Assembly: GCF_021389975.1 (NCBI RefSeq)
Contig: NZ_CP089981.1
Coordinates: 1,258,501-1,322,500 of the forward strand
Source of the DNA: Fulvivirga ulvae
GTDB taxonomy: Bacteria; Bacteroidota; Bacteroidia; Cytophagales; Cyclobacteriaceae
Direction: 5' to 3'
DNA length: 64,000 nt
The position numbers and the translations under genes were made by a program. Positions 42,630 to 51,472 of the stretch are shown here, piece after piece. The notes below the pieces were generated by a model. The model made no database searches, was not told where the DNA came from, and was given only the letters and a program-made list of their open reading frames with translations. The first letter of the stretch is position 1. Each line of letters starts with the position of its first letter.

Positions 42630-43202
42630 ATGATTGATAAAAATATTTCCGACGAACAGTTGATCCTTCTTCTTCAGGATGTCTATAATCCGGGGTATTT
42701 TTCTTTGCTTGTTCAAAGGCATGAAAAGTATATTCTCCGGAAATGCATGAGTTATGTCAAAAGTGAGGATGTGGCCGAAGATCTCTGCCAGGAAATTTTG
42801 ATCAAACTTTTTATCAACATCAAGTCTTTTAAGGGTGAAGCACGTTTTTCGACCTGGCTTTTTTCCATTATTCACAATACTTGCATTGACCATTTGAGAA
42901 AAAACAAAAAGAATGTAAGACAGGTAATAACGGAAAAGATGGCTGAAGAAGTAGCCGAAATGATCGAGGGCGTTGATGAAGTGCCTGAGGAGCTATCCAT
43001 TAAAATACTGGACAACCTTCTGGATGAGATTTCCCCGGAGGAAAAAATGATATTACTGCTCAAGTACAAGGAAAAACACCCGATCAAAGACATCCAGCTT
43101 ACCCTTGGCCTCTCTGAGAGCGCTGTTAAAATGAGGTTAAAAAGGGCAAAAAGCAAGGTAAACAAACTCTATCAGACATACCGCTCCAAACAAAAGTCCT
43201 AG
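42630..43202 (+). CDS. ECF sigma-70 family RNA polymerase sigma factor
   Basis: The ATG at 42630 gives 190 residues (a TTG at 42570 would add 20). It contains region 2 (YVKSEDVAEDLCQEILIKLF, FSTWLFSIIHNTCIDHLRKN) and region 4 (LLKYKEKHPIKDIQLTLGLS, ESAVKMRLKRAKSKV). It is divergent from the peptidase-ligase operon with 62 bp between the ATGs, and convergent with the RMD1/YagE gene with a 4-bp overlap. No anti-sigma gene is adjacent. Confidence 0.92.
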   Translation: MIDKNISDEQLILLLQDVYNPGYFSLLVQRHEKYILRKCMSYVKSEDVAEDLCQEILIKLFINIKSFKGEARFSTWLFSIIHNTCIDHLRKNKKNVRQVITEKMAEEVAEMIEGVDEVPEELSIKILDNLLDEISPEEKMILLLKYKEKHPIKDIQLTLGLSESAVKMRLKRAKSKVNKLYQTYRSKQKS

Positions 43203-43987
43203 ATTATCTTTGTTATAAAAGTATCCAGTACTTCTACCAGAATCAGTATGATAATGATCCACTCCAGTTTGCTGCTTTCGTTCTGATGGTACAATTCCAT
43301 AAAGGCATCGAGGTTATCCTCTACTATGCCGAAGGTATTTTCGATAGAGCGGTATCTGAGACCAAGGTCAAAGTGTTTTGAAAGCGTACTGTTGACTTTT
43401 TCGAGGTATTCGTTGTTCCAGGTGACGGGAGGAGCATCAAAGATATAGAGGTTTTCGGCAATCTTGTTCTTTGTGTTTAAAGCCTTTCCGATAAACTTCA
43501 TAATGTTCTTTCGGCTTATTTTTAACTTTCCCTCTTCCTCCATTTGAGTGGTAAAGCCGCGCACCCTCATCAAAAGGTCCTGAGATACTGTGTCAAAATA
43601 CATGAGGGCTACGCTTTGCGCCACATTAAGCATGGCAATTTTAATAGTCTCCTGATTGATCAGTTGAAGGCTAAGGCTATTGAATTCTACTTTCAATTCA
43701 TTCAGATCACCTATCTTGAGCACAAAATCATCTGCCGGAAGCAGGGCCTTGGAAACTCCGGGGAAATAGCGGCTAAAAGCAATGCCCATTTCCTTTTCAC
43801 TCATATTATAAAAAGTGATAACGCCATAGTTAAATATGAAAATGTATTGCTCTTTACCTGTTTCAATAAACAGGTCGGTTTTGGTTTCCGCAACTATCTT
43901 CTCGCTGACTTTATCTCTACAGCCCCGGATATCAATATTACCGGTTAAATGATAAGCGCTGATTTTCAATTCTTTATTATCTGACAT
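43199..43987 (-). CDS. RMD1/YagE family protein (DUF155)
   Basis: The 262 residues contain KEQYIFIFNYGVITFYNMSE and the family-typical YRSIENTFGIVEDNLDAFME, ending in a membrane helix (LEWIIIILILVEVLDTFITKI). Members include yeast Rmd1 and bacterial YagE. Their role is unclear; eukaryotic relatives act at mitochondrial or microtubule sites. It overlaps the stop of the convergent sigma gene by 4 bp. Confidence 0.88.
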   Translation of the reverse strand: MSDNKELKISAYHLTGNIDIRGCRDKVSEKIVAETKTDLFIETGKEQYIFIFNYGVITFYNMSEKEMGIAFSRYFPGVSKALLPADDFVLKIGDLNELKVEFNSLSLQLINQETIKIAMLNVAQSVALMYFDTVSQDLLMRVRGFTTQMEEEGKLKISRKNIMKFIGKALNTKNKIAENLYIFDAPPVTWNNEYLEKVNSTLSKHFDLGLRYRSIENTFGIVEDNLDAFMELYHQNESSKLEWIIIILILVEVLDTFITKII

Positions 43988-44031
43988 AATTTATCCTATT
44001 TATGATATACTGGTCAGACGAGGCTTCGTTT

Positions 44032-44133
44032 AAAAGTCACTAATTAAAATAAGGATTTTAGCTGTCTGCAAAGGGTCTTTGGCGGGATATACTATTTGAC
44101 TGAAAATGTGACTTTTGCTAAAACGAACGTCAC
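44032..44133. promoter_or_regulatory. Inverted 9-mers in the divergent region before the RMD1/YagE gene
   Basis: AAAAGTCAC at 44032-44040 is mirrored by GTGACTTTT at 44108-44116, and GTGAC/GTCAC pair again within 44108-44133. The region separates the RMD1/YagE gene (minus) from the small gene at 44160 (plus), so a shared operator is possible. Confidence 0.3.
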
Positions 44134-44159
44134 ATGAATGGATACCAAATATAGAAATC

Positions 44160-44315
44160 ATGAAAAAGGTCCGGCCTATGACAGTCTCCTCCAACCTGGT
44201 GGCTGCCACTATCAATGAGCATCCGGAACAGTCTGTAAGTCTGGAGGTAAAGCGCACGCAGGAAGCAAAGTCCTACAAAACAATATTAAAAAAGGGGAAA
44301 CATAAGAAAGGGTAG
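44160..44315 (+). CDS. Small basic protein, unknown
   Basis: The 51-residue product MKKVRPMTVSSNLVAATINE... ends in a strongly basic tail (KKGKHKKG). No family is recognised. The ATG at 44160 is preferred over an upstream TTG-type start. Its size and basic character allow an RNA- or DNA-binding role, but nothing more can be said. Confidence 0.45.
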   Translation: MKKVRPMTVSSNLVAATINEHPEQSVSLEVKRTQEAKSYKTILKKGKHKKG

Positions 44316-44374
44316 TACGCATAAAACTGCAACATTGCCCTTGGAAGCAGGCCGCTTTCAGAAGTTCATTCTAA

Positions 44375-46762
44375 TTAATTGGTAGCAAGCGTACCCTGCA
44401 ACTCTATGATGGCTTTTTCATGCAACACCTCTGTTCTGCCGATAAGTTTTTCAATTTTTGCAGGATCGATATTGTTATTCAAACAATCTATTTCGATCAT
44501 TTCCATATTCTTATGCATTTCTACTGCACCTATTACAGAGCATGACGATTTCATCTTGTGACAGGCACTTTGCAGGCTTTTCCAGTCCTTTTCCTTGTAA
44601 AAGGACCTTATTTGCTCAATAACTTTAGGGGTCTCCTTTACAAAGATATTTATGATATTATTGACCATGGTAGAGTTCTTACCAGAGAGAGCATACAGAC
44701 TGCTTAGATTGATTACCGGTCCTTCTTCGGGCTCCTCATCAATTGGGGTCTGAGTTTTTTGCCTACTCTGATCTTCCGTGGATTTCTGCCTGTCTTTAAG
44801 CAAAGCTTCAATTTTCCTTACAAGCTCATCAACCTGAAAGGGTTTTGAAATATAGCCATCCATTCCGGCATCCAGACATTTTTGCACTTCCGATTTTAAG
44901 GCATGTGCTGTAATAGCCATTACTGGTATTTCGGATAGCGGAGGTTCAAACTCTGAACGTATTTTCAGGGTTGCCTGATAACCATCCATCTCTGGCATTT
45001 GGATATCCATCAATACAATATCGTAGTTTTTTTTCAGCAGCATTTCCAGCGCTATAATACCATTTTCGGCAATATCCAGATCCCAACCGAGGTCTTGGAA
45101 AATAAACCGGGCAAGTTCCTGATTGATTTCATTGTCCTCGGCCATGAGTACCTTAATGTCTTTCAGGTGGTCCATTTCATCTATATTTTTCATAATTTCT
45201 TCCGAACCGCCTTCAATTATTTCCGCATCGCTCAATTCAAACGGAAGATCCATGAAGAAGGTAGTACCTTTGCCCACCTCACTTTCGACACCGATACTTC
45301 CTCCCTGCAGTTCTACAATATTTTTAACAATTGTCAGGCCAAGACCTGTACCTCCGTATTTACGCGTGGTGTCACTACTGGCTTGGGTAAAACTATCAAA
45401 GATGGTTTCCAGCTTGCTTTCTTCTATACCTATGCCTGTATCTTCCACACTGAACCTGATCATAGCCGTATTGTCAGTGGTACTGAGCTCCTTCACTCTC
45501 ACATGAATGTATCCTTCATTGGTAAATTTCATAGCATTATTAACCAAGTTTACCAATATTTGATTGAGCCTGACAGGATCTCCCAGTAAGTAGAGAGGCA
45601 CATTTTCTTCAATAGTGAGGTTTAGGGCAATGTCATTTTCGGCTGCCTTATGTTTGAAGAGATTGAGCACACCATCCACAACTTCAGAAAGGTTAAAATC
45701 CGTACTCTCCAACTCAAACTTACCGGATTCGATTTTTGAAACATCAAGGATATCATTAATGATCACCAGTAAGTTTTCTCCGGCATGGTGTATCGCTTTA
45801 ATGTATTTTTGATGATGGATGCTGAAATTTTCCTTGTCCTTCAATAGCAGGTTGGCAAAACCTATAATAGCGTTCATAGGCGTCCGTATTTCATGGCTCA
45901 TGTTGGCCAGGAATTGCTCCTTCACCCTGCCAGATTCCTCTGCCAGCTTTTTGGCCTCTATTAGCTCCTGCTCTACCTGCTTACGCTTGTTAATATCCTG
46001 GGTAGTACCGACAAATTTATCGTAATTACCATCTACCTCGTATTGTATATAGGCATGAACATTTACATGCTTGATAGAATTATCGGGCATAATGGCCCTT
46101 AAGTCAAGGTTAAAGATATGGCCTCCTTCCATGCATTTTTGGATTTCGGCCTGTATATCAGCCCTGTCATCCTCATGGAACATGGAGGTTAGGTGGATAA
46201 GCTTCGGTTCAAAAAATTCTTCGTCAACTTCGAATATCCTGAACATCTCTTCAGACCAATAAACTACATCGGTCTTAAAGTCATACTCCCAATTCCCTAT
46301 CTTAGCTATCCTCTGTGCCTCCGAAAGCCTGAGTTCACTGACCTTTCTGGCCTGCTCGGCCACCTCTCGCTCTCTTTCTATTTCTCTTACGAAAGTTGCA
46401 GTCTGGATCAGTCGCTTTACACTTACCGGAGTTATCTGATCCTTTACCACATAGTCAGATGCCCCCGCCTTCATCATCTCAACAGCCACTTTTTCATCTC
46501 CCTGAGAGGTTATGATAATTACGGGCACTTTAATACCACTGGACCTTATTTTGCGCAATAAGGTAAGACCATCTATACCCGGTAAGAGATAATCCAAAAA
46601 GACACAATCATACTTAGTCTCTTTTAAAAGCCTCATGGCTTCATCTCCGTCCGAGCATTCTGTTAAAGCGAAACTAAGGTCCGCTTTTTTCATCGTCCTA
46701 TTCAGTGAAGCTCTGTCCACATCATCATCATCAATGACCAATACCTGAGTTACGTAGTCCAT
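44375..46762 (-). CDS. Hybrid sensor histidine kinase: REC-PAS-HisKA-HATPase-REC-HPt
   Basis: The 795 residues hold six modules. They are an N-terminal receiver (VLVIDDDDVDRASLNR, phospho-Asp in DCVFLDYLLPGIDG), a PAS/PAC domain (~140-260), HisKA with FLANMSHEIRTPMNAIIGFA, and HATPase_c with a GGTGLGLTIV box. A second receiver (VLMAEDNEINQELARF, DIVLMDIQMPEMDG) and an HPt domain with LQSACHKMKSSCSVIGA complete the chain. All phosphotransfer residues are present, so the protein could be a complete internal relay. It is the last gene of a three-gene signalling operon, 3 bp after the response regulator. Confidence 0.94.
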   Translation of the reverse strand: MDYVTQVLVIDDDDVDRASLNRTMKKADLSFALTECSDGDEAMRLLKETKYDCVFLDYLLPGIDGLTLLRKIRSSGIKVPVIIITSQGDEKVAVEMMKAGASDYVVKDQITPVSVKRLIQTATFVREIEREREVAEQARKVSELRLSEAQRIAKIGNWEYDFKTDVVYWSEEMFRIFEVDEEFFEPKLIHLTSMFHEDDRADIQAEIQKCMEGGHIFNLDLRAIMPDNSIKHVNVHAYIQYEVDGNYDKFVGTTQDINKRKQVEQELIEAKKLAEESGRVKEQFLANMSHEIRTPMNAIIGFANLLLKDKENFSIHHQKYIKAIHHAGENLLVIINDILDVSKIESGKFELESTDFNLSEVVDGVLNLFKHKAAENDIALNLTIEENVPLYLLGDPVRLNQILVNLVNNAMKFTNEGYIHVRVKELSTTDNTAMIRFSVEDTGIGIEESKLETIFDSFTQASSDTTRKYGGTGLGLTIVKNIVELQGGSIGVESEVGKGTTFFMDLPFELSDAEIIEGGSEEIMKNIDEMDHLKDIKVLMAEDNEINQELARFIFQDLGWDLDIAENGIIALEMLLKKNYDIVLMDIQMPEMDGYQATLKIRSEFEPPLSEIPVMAITAHALKSEVQKCLDAGMDGYISKPFQVDELVRKIEALLKDRQKSTEDQSRQKTQTPIDEEPEEGPVINLSSLYALSGKNSTMVNNIINIFVKETPKVIEQIRSFYKEKDWKSLQSACHKMKSSCSVIGAVEMHKNMEMIEIDCLNNNIDPAKIEKLIGRTEVLHEKAIIELQGTLATN

Positions 46763-46765
46763 TAT

Positions 46766-47218
46766 TTAAAGCTGTTCACACAATGTCCAATAATGATTTA
46801 AAATTGAAACCGCCTTAACAAACCGCTCAAATGAGAGTGGCTTCAAAATGTATCCGGCTACATTCAGATTATATGCAGCAAACTTATCACTCTCTTCATC
46901 GGAAGTAGTCATTACAAAAACACTAATAGTTTTTAAGTCCGGATCCTTTCTAATGGTTTGCAAAAACTCCAACCCTCCCATTTTAGGCATATTCAAATCC
47001 AGCAGTATTACTTTTGGCAAAGGGTCAAGCTTTTCAATATCATCGCTTCCCCTTAACTTATTCAGTGCTTCCAGTCCATTTCTTGCTATATGCAACGGGT
47101 TTGAAATATGGTTTTTCTTAAATGCACGCTGCACGTTTCTAACATCTACCTCATCGTCTTCCACAAGTAAGATATGTAATAACTGACTTTGCACTGGTAT
47201 ATTAATTTCCATTATCAT
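46766..47218 (-). CDS. Single-domain response regulator
   Basis: About 150 residues form one receiver domain: acidic pair in LLVEDDEVDVRNVQRAF, phospho-Asp in KVILLDLNMPKMGGLEFLQ, and Lys in GYILKPLSFERFVK. There is no output domain. The plausible ATGs are 47218 or 47212; the longest frame starts at TTG. It lies between the PAS kinase (overlap 17 bp) and the hybrid kinase (3 bp), so it probably carries phosphate between them. It resembles Rcp1-type regulators associated with phytochrome-like kinases. Confidence 0.9.
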   Translation of the reverse strand: MIMEINIPVQSQLLHILLVEDDEVDVRNVQRAFKKNHISNPLHIARNGLEALNKLRGSDDIEKLDPLPKVILLDLNMPKMGGLEFLQTIRKDPDLKTISVFVMTTSDEESDKFAAYNLNVAGYILKPLSFERFVKAVSILNHYWTLCEQL

Positions 47219-48986
47219 CAATTAGTTTGGGTATACTAAAAACAAACTTTGTTCCTTTTCCGGGTTCTGACTTCAAAATAATGTTTCCTCCGCGATCCTC
47301 AACGATCTTTTTAACAATTGTAAGTCCTATGCCGGTACTTTCCATAGTATCCCTGGCCTGCAGGGTTTGAAATATGACAAATATCTTTTCGTGATACTCA
47401 GCTGCAATACCTGGCCCATCATCTTTAACCCAGAATTCATGAAAAGAATTCTTTTCTTTATAACCAACCTCAATATTGCCCAATGATTTATCATGATATT
47501 TTATCGCATTGGAAATCAAATTTGAGAATATCTGCTCAAGATTAACCCTAGGAAACCTTATTACCGGAAGTGGCCCCGAGATAGTGATACTAAACCTTTC
47601 AGGCACCAGAAGTGAGTCGATTACTTCTGCCACGACTTCATTTGTATCAACCTCAGCATAATCTATCTTTGTACGGCTTATCCTTGAATAGGTGAGAATG
47701 CCATTGATCAGGTTTTCCATTCGGTTCACCCTGCTGCGTAAAAGTCGCAGATTTTCTTTTATTTCGTCGTTTTCGATTTCACCAAGATCCTCTTCAATCC
47801 ATTCAGACAGATTCGTGATAGCCCTTAATGGCGCCTTAAGATCATGGGATATAATATAGGCAAACTGGTTTAGCTCTCTATTGATTTTTTCAAGTTCCTT
47901 AGCGTTTTTCTTTATTTTTTGTCTGGCTTGTTTACGGTCGGTTATGTCAAGAGCCAGTCCAATGAATTCACCATCAACCGACCTGCTTGTGAACACGAAG
48001 TTTTCAAAATGCTGATCATCTTTAGTACTGTTAAAGTGAAGGTGGTTGTGCCTCTCATCATCATCTGAAATTTTATCTACAAGACTGGCCAGGCCCTCTT
48101 CCATGCTCAGTTTTACTATCTTGCTGGACATAAAGGCATCTTTTACCCGGGGATTACCCATTATAATTTGTAATCCCTCATTTACATGAAACTTATAAAT
48201 AACCACCGGCATACGTAAAGTAACAGCATTCAGTATACTGGTTTTCTCTCTTAACTTCATCTCGCTCTCCTTCTTTTCAGTAATACCGATGGAAATACCA
48301 TAAGTACCAATGGTTTGGCCATTTATCTCTTGCAAAGGCATTTTAGTTGTTGCCACCCACGTATTATGTCCATCAGGCCATACCTCTTTTTCTTCAACAT
48401 TTAGCAAAGGTTGTCCTGTTTTTATAATTTTCTGTTCAGCATTGTAGGCATTACGGGCGTGCTTTTCATCAAAAAAATCAAAATCAGATTTACCAATAAT
48501 ATCCTCCGGGGTGGCTACACTAAACTTCTTAATATAGGCTTTATTTACCTTTAAAAACCGACTATCCTTGTCCTTGAAATAAATTAGCCCGGGAAAACTG
48601 CTCATTAAGGCATTTAAATAGATGTTTTCATTGTCGCACACATTCATAGTGATGATCTGGTGCAGTGGTAAGCCCTGTTCATCACTGATCATTTTTGACT
48701 TACAGGTTACTGATATAGTGCCAGCGGCTTTATTTTTGATATGTAGTGTTACTTGCTCTTTCTTTTTTACATCCGTGTTGGTTTTGTTCAGGTCAAAATA
48801 CTCCTCAATGTCTTCTCCGTATACATACTCACTAATGCGAGTAGAAATGAGTTGATTCACCGAACAGCCCAACAGTTCGCAAAATGCAATATTAGCGTTA
48901 AGAATAACCCCCTCTGTTGAGGCCACCACCATGGGAGATGGTGAATGAGTAAATAACGCTTCATAATTCATCATATTTTTACTCAT
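47202..48986 (-). CDS. PAS-domain sensor histidine kinase
   Basis: The ATG at 48986 gives 594 residues (the longer frame starts at TTG). Two or three PAS domains are visible: an N-terminal one (VVASTEGVILNANIAFCELL), a second with GLIYFKDKDSRFLKVNKAYI, and a weaker third with a PAC tail. Then come HisKA with ELNQFAYIISHDLKAPLRAI and HATPase_c with FSNLISNAIKYHD and GIGLTIVKKIV. No membrane segment is seen, so it is a cytoplasmic sensor. It is the first gene of the signalling operon. Confidence 0.92.
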   Translation of the reverse strand: MSKNMMNYEALFTHSPSPMVVASTEGVILNANIAFCELLGCSVNQLISTRISEYVYGEDIEEYFDLNKTNTDVKKKEQVTLHIKNKAAGTISVTCKSKMISDEQGLPLHQIITMNVCDNENIYLNALMSSFPGLIYFKDKDSRFLKVNKAYIKKFSVATPEDIIGKSDFDFFDEKHARNAYNAEQKIIKTGQPLLNVEEKEVWPDGHNTWVATTKMPLQEINGQTIGTYGISIGITEKKESEMKLREKTSILNAVTLRMPVVIYKFHVNEGLQIIMGNPRVKDAFMSSKIVKLSMEEGLASLVDKISDDDERHNHLHFNSTKDDQHFENFVFTSRSVDGEFIGLALDITDRKQARQKIKKNAKELEKINRELNQFAYIISHDLKAPLRAITNLSEWIEEDLGEIENDEIKENLRLLRSRVNRMENLINGILTYSRISRTKIDYAEVDTNEVVAEVIDSLLVPERFSITISGPLPVIRFPRVNLEQIFSNLISNAIKYHDKSLGNIEVGYKEKNSFHEFWVKDDGPGIAAEYHEKIFVIFQTLQARDTMESTGIGLTIVKKIVEDRGGNIILKSEPGKGTKFVFSIPKLIDDNGN

Positions 48987-49016
48987 ATAACTATAAGCAG
49001 TAGTCAGTTTGTTCAA

Positions 49017-49381
49017 CTCAATTTAAGAAATAAAAGGAACACGGGTTGTACATGCATAACAATGTAGAAAACCTTCATTTTAGTATTTGTTTTTTGCTAT
49101 AAAGGCAATTACATTACATGGATTCAAGCCCTTGGCCGAAGAAGGCCATAAAGAAGATACAAGTTATTGACCGCAAACACAAGACTCTCCCTGATCACAA
49201 AGCATAAGGGTTAATATGGGGATTATAAAAAGAAGACTTATGTTATAAACACATAAATCATTACTCCATGCAAGCGTTACTATTTGCACCCTAATGAGTA
49301 AATGTCTCCTAAAAGGTACAAATGTAGGAATGCGTCCGAAATGCTTAAATATTAAAAAGTACTAAGTGATATTCCCTGATT
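49017..49381. other. Gene-free stretch upstream of the signalling operon
   Basis: This AT-rich stretch of about 365 bp lies between the 5' side of the PAS kinase gene and the 3' end of the symporter gene. It contains a TGGCC/GGCCA dyad near 49135 and a 30-codon ATG reading frame (49118-49207) that I do not consider a gene. The promoter of the signalling operon should lie in it; no clear box was identified. Confidence 0.5.
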
Positions 49382-50848
49382 TCAGGAGAAGAATGGCTTC
49401 CATTTACTCTCAGGCGATGGTTTAGTCAACAGACTTACCCCAACTAACAGGATCAGTGACGTGGCCAATGCAGGGATAGCTATATAATCGGTATCCATAG
49501 GAAAAATCCAGAAGCTCATATCCAGGGATTCCAAAGCCTTATTGATTACCGGTATAATCATACCACCTAAAATAGAAGCTACACCACCCGCAGGAGTAAC
49601 CCTCTTCCAGAAGAAAGATGCCATCAGCACGGGTGCTATGGAGGCACCAATCATAGTATATGAAATAAAGGCCATCTCCAAGATGGTCTCAAACTGAGAT
49701 ACCAGTACAAAAGCCAAGATACCCAGTACCACAATAGCGATTCGCTGCACTAACAAAAACTTTTCTTCCACTGCCTTGCCAAAGATAGGTTGTAAAAGAT
49801 CCCTGGTGACATTTGTTGAGCTCACCATTAAAAAGGTATTACCTGTAGATAAGATTATGGCAACACCTGCGGCAAATATCAATGAGCCTGCATAGGCCGG
49901 TAGTTGTTCATAACCTATCCTAAGTATAATCTCTTCCGACATCGCCCTGTTAACGGAGCCGTCGCTCAAAAAGAACCTTGGATCGTGAGCATAAATGGCA
50001 AACCCTACCACTGCCAATGTACACATCAGCAGCTCAATGATCACAACGCCGGACAACATTCCTATCACGGCTTTTTTGGCTGATTTAGCATCTTTAGCTG
50101 ATGAGAATTTCTGGTAAATGCTACTTTCGCTAAGCAGGAGCATCAATGTAGGTAATATAACACCGAGGGCCCAGGTAAAATCATGCCCTTCGGTCAACGA
50201 TAGGTATTCCGGGCGGGTCTGCTCTATGGTATTGACCACCTCGCCCCAGCCTCCGTGAGAGCTGATAGCCAGAGGCACTGCTACAATTACTGCCAGTACC
50301 ATAATAACGCCATTGAAGATGTCAATACTCACAATGGAAACCATACCGGCAAGTGCTGTAAACGAAATGATGAGCACACAGGTGATCATAGTTCCGGTCT
50401 CCGGACCAATGGCTCCTTCGGTAAGGATATTGATGAACCGGCCGCCGCCTTTAAACTGGTAACCCGCAATAACAAGATAAGCTACAATGATGGTAATAGT
50501 GCCCAATAGCCGTGCAGCCTTGTTATAGCGAGTCTCCAGCAAGTCTGTAAGTGTATATTTTGAAATGGCACGGATCCGCGCCGCAATGAAGTAGATGATG
50601 ATAATACCAATCCAGGCCCCCATGGAGAACCATAGCTCCGAAAACCCAGACCGGAAAGTGAGGCCTGCCGTACCAAAAAGACTACCTGACCCTATCCATG
50701 TACATACCAGGGTGCCTACCAGCAAATATACAGGCACTCCTCTGCCTGCAACTACAAAGTCGTCCTGGGTTTTAACAGAGCGGCTTTTATAAATAATGAT
50801 CCCTGTTAAAAAAACGAGGTAGGCAATAGTTACAATTATGTATGTCAT
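49382..50848 (-). CDS. Sodium:solute symporter (SSS) family
   Basis: The 488 residues have about thirteen membrane segments, starting TYIIVTIAYLVFLTGIIIYK, with AGRGVPVYLLVGTLVCTWIG near 35-55 and SIVSIDIFNGVIMVLAVIVA. The pattern of VGTLVCTWIGSGSLFGTAGL, with small residues in helix 1, fits the Na+-binding LeuT-fold SSS family. The solute could be a sugar, amino acid or carboxylate. The gene is monocistronic. Confidence 0.92.
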   Translation of the reverse strand: MTYIIVTIAYLVFLTGIIIYKSRSVKTQDDFVVAGRGVPVYLLVGTLVCTWIGSGSLFGTAGLTFRSGFSELWFSMGAWIGIIIIYFIAARIRAISKYTLTDLLETRYNKAARLLGTITIIVAYLVIAGYQFKGGGRFINILTEGAIGPETGTMITCVLIISFTALAGMVSIVSIDIFNGVIMVLAVIVAVPLAISSHGGWGEVVNTIEQTRPEYLSLTEGHDFTWALGVILPTLMLLLSESSIYQKFSSAKDAKSAKKAVIGMLSGVVIIELLMCTLAVVGFAIYAHDPRFFLSDGSVNRAMSEEIILRIGYEQLPAYAGSLIFAAGVAIILSTGNTFLMVSSTNVTRDLLQPIFGKAVEEKFLLVQRIAIVVLGILAFVLVSQFETILEMAFISYTMIGASIAPVLMASFFWKRVTPAGGVASILGGMIIPVINKALESLDMSFWIFPMDTDYIAIPALATSLILLVGVSLLTKPSPESKWKPFFS

Positions 50849-51089
50849 AGTGTTCTTATCTTTTTTCCTTCTGCGGCGGCCAAACCAAAGTTCAGGCCAC
50901 CTGCTTTAAGCTGCGGGCTAAATATAGTGCTAAATTGTGAGATGAGACTATGCAAATTTTAACCGATGGTAGGACAATATTGCTGCACCGGTGGGAAAGA
51001 ATGGACAAATGGTTAAACTCCCATACCATGTTTGGCAAACACCTTGTACTTATACCGTTAAACCAAACAATCAAAATTTGATTAAGATC

Positions 51090-51338
51090 ATGATTAAAAA
51101 AGCAAAGTTATTTATAGTTGCCATGGGCTTTATGGCTTTAATAAGTTGTAACAACAATGCTGAAAGAGACCAGGCAAATGTTGAAAATGAGGAAATAGAA
51201 GTACAGGAAGAGGCTTCTGACGAGAAAAAGGTAGAACTTGAAGTAGATGCCGATAACGAAAAAGTAGGTATTGAAACCGAAGATGTTGACATCGACCTTC
51301 AGGGTGAAAAAGAAGAAGAAAAGGAAAACAAGAATTAA
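51090..51338 (+). CDS. Small acidic lipoprotein
   Basis: The ATG at 51090 gives 82 residues: a lipoprotein signal MIKKAKLFIVAMGFMALISC with lipobox LISC, then a low-complexity acidic body of Glu, Asp, Lys and Val (VENEEIEVQEEASDEKKVEL). A function such as cation binding is only a guess. A strong hairpin follows the stop. Confidence 0.7.
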   Translation: MIKKAKLFIVAMGFMALISCNNNAERDQANVENEEIEVQEEASDEKKVELEVDADNEKVGIETEDVDIDLQGEKEEEKENKN

Positions 51339-51349
51339 TTGATAAAGCT

Positions 51350-51375
51350 AGATCCCCCGGAAATCCGGGGGATCT
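51350..51375 (+). terminator. Terminator hairpin after the small lipoprotein
   Basis: AGATCCCCCGG and CCGGGGGATCT form a perfect 11-bp stem with an AAAT loop 11 bp after the stop, then a modest T-rich tail. Confidence 0.7.
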
Positions 51376-51472
51376 TACTATATTTTGTGTATCTGACTCC
51401 ACAGTATAATTTTTAGCAAAAATTTGATAAGTGGTTAATCTGACAAGGCCAGAATCTTAAACACAATTCCGT

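Noticed and set aside
44160..44315. Ribosomal protein or histone-like protein
   Set aside because: It is small and basic, but no family motif could be matched, so it is left as unknown.
44999..45589. A 196-residue plus-strand frame
   Set aside because: It lies wholly antisense to the hybrid histidine kinase and has no recognisable domain.
49118..49207. A 30-codon plus-strand ORF in the gap before the signalling operon
   Set aside because: It is too short, with no recognisable feature and no nearby promoter.
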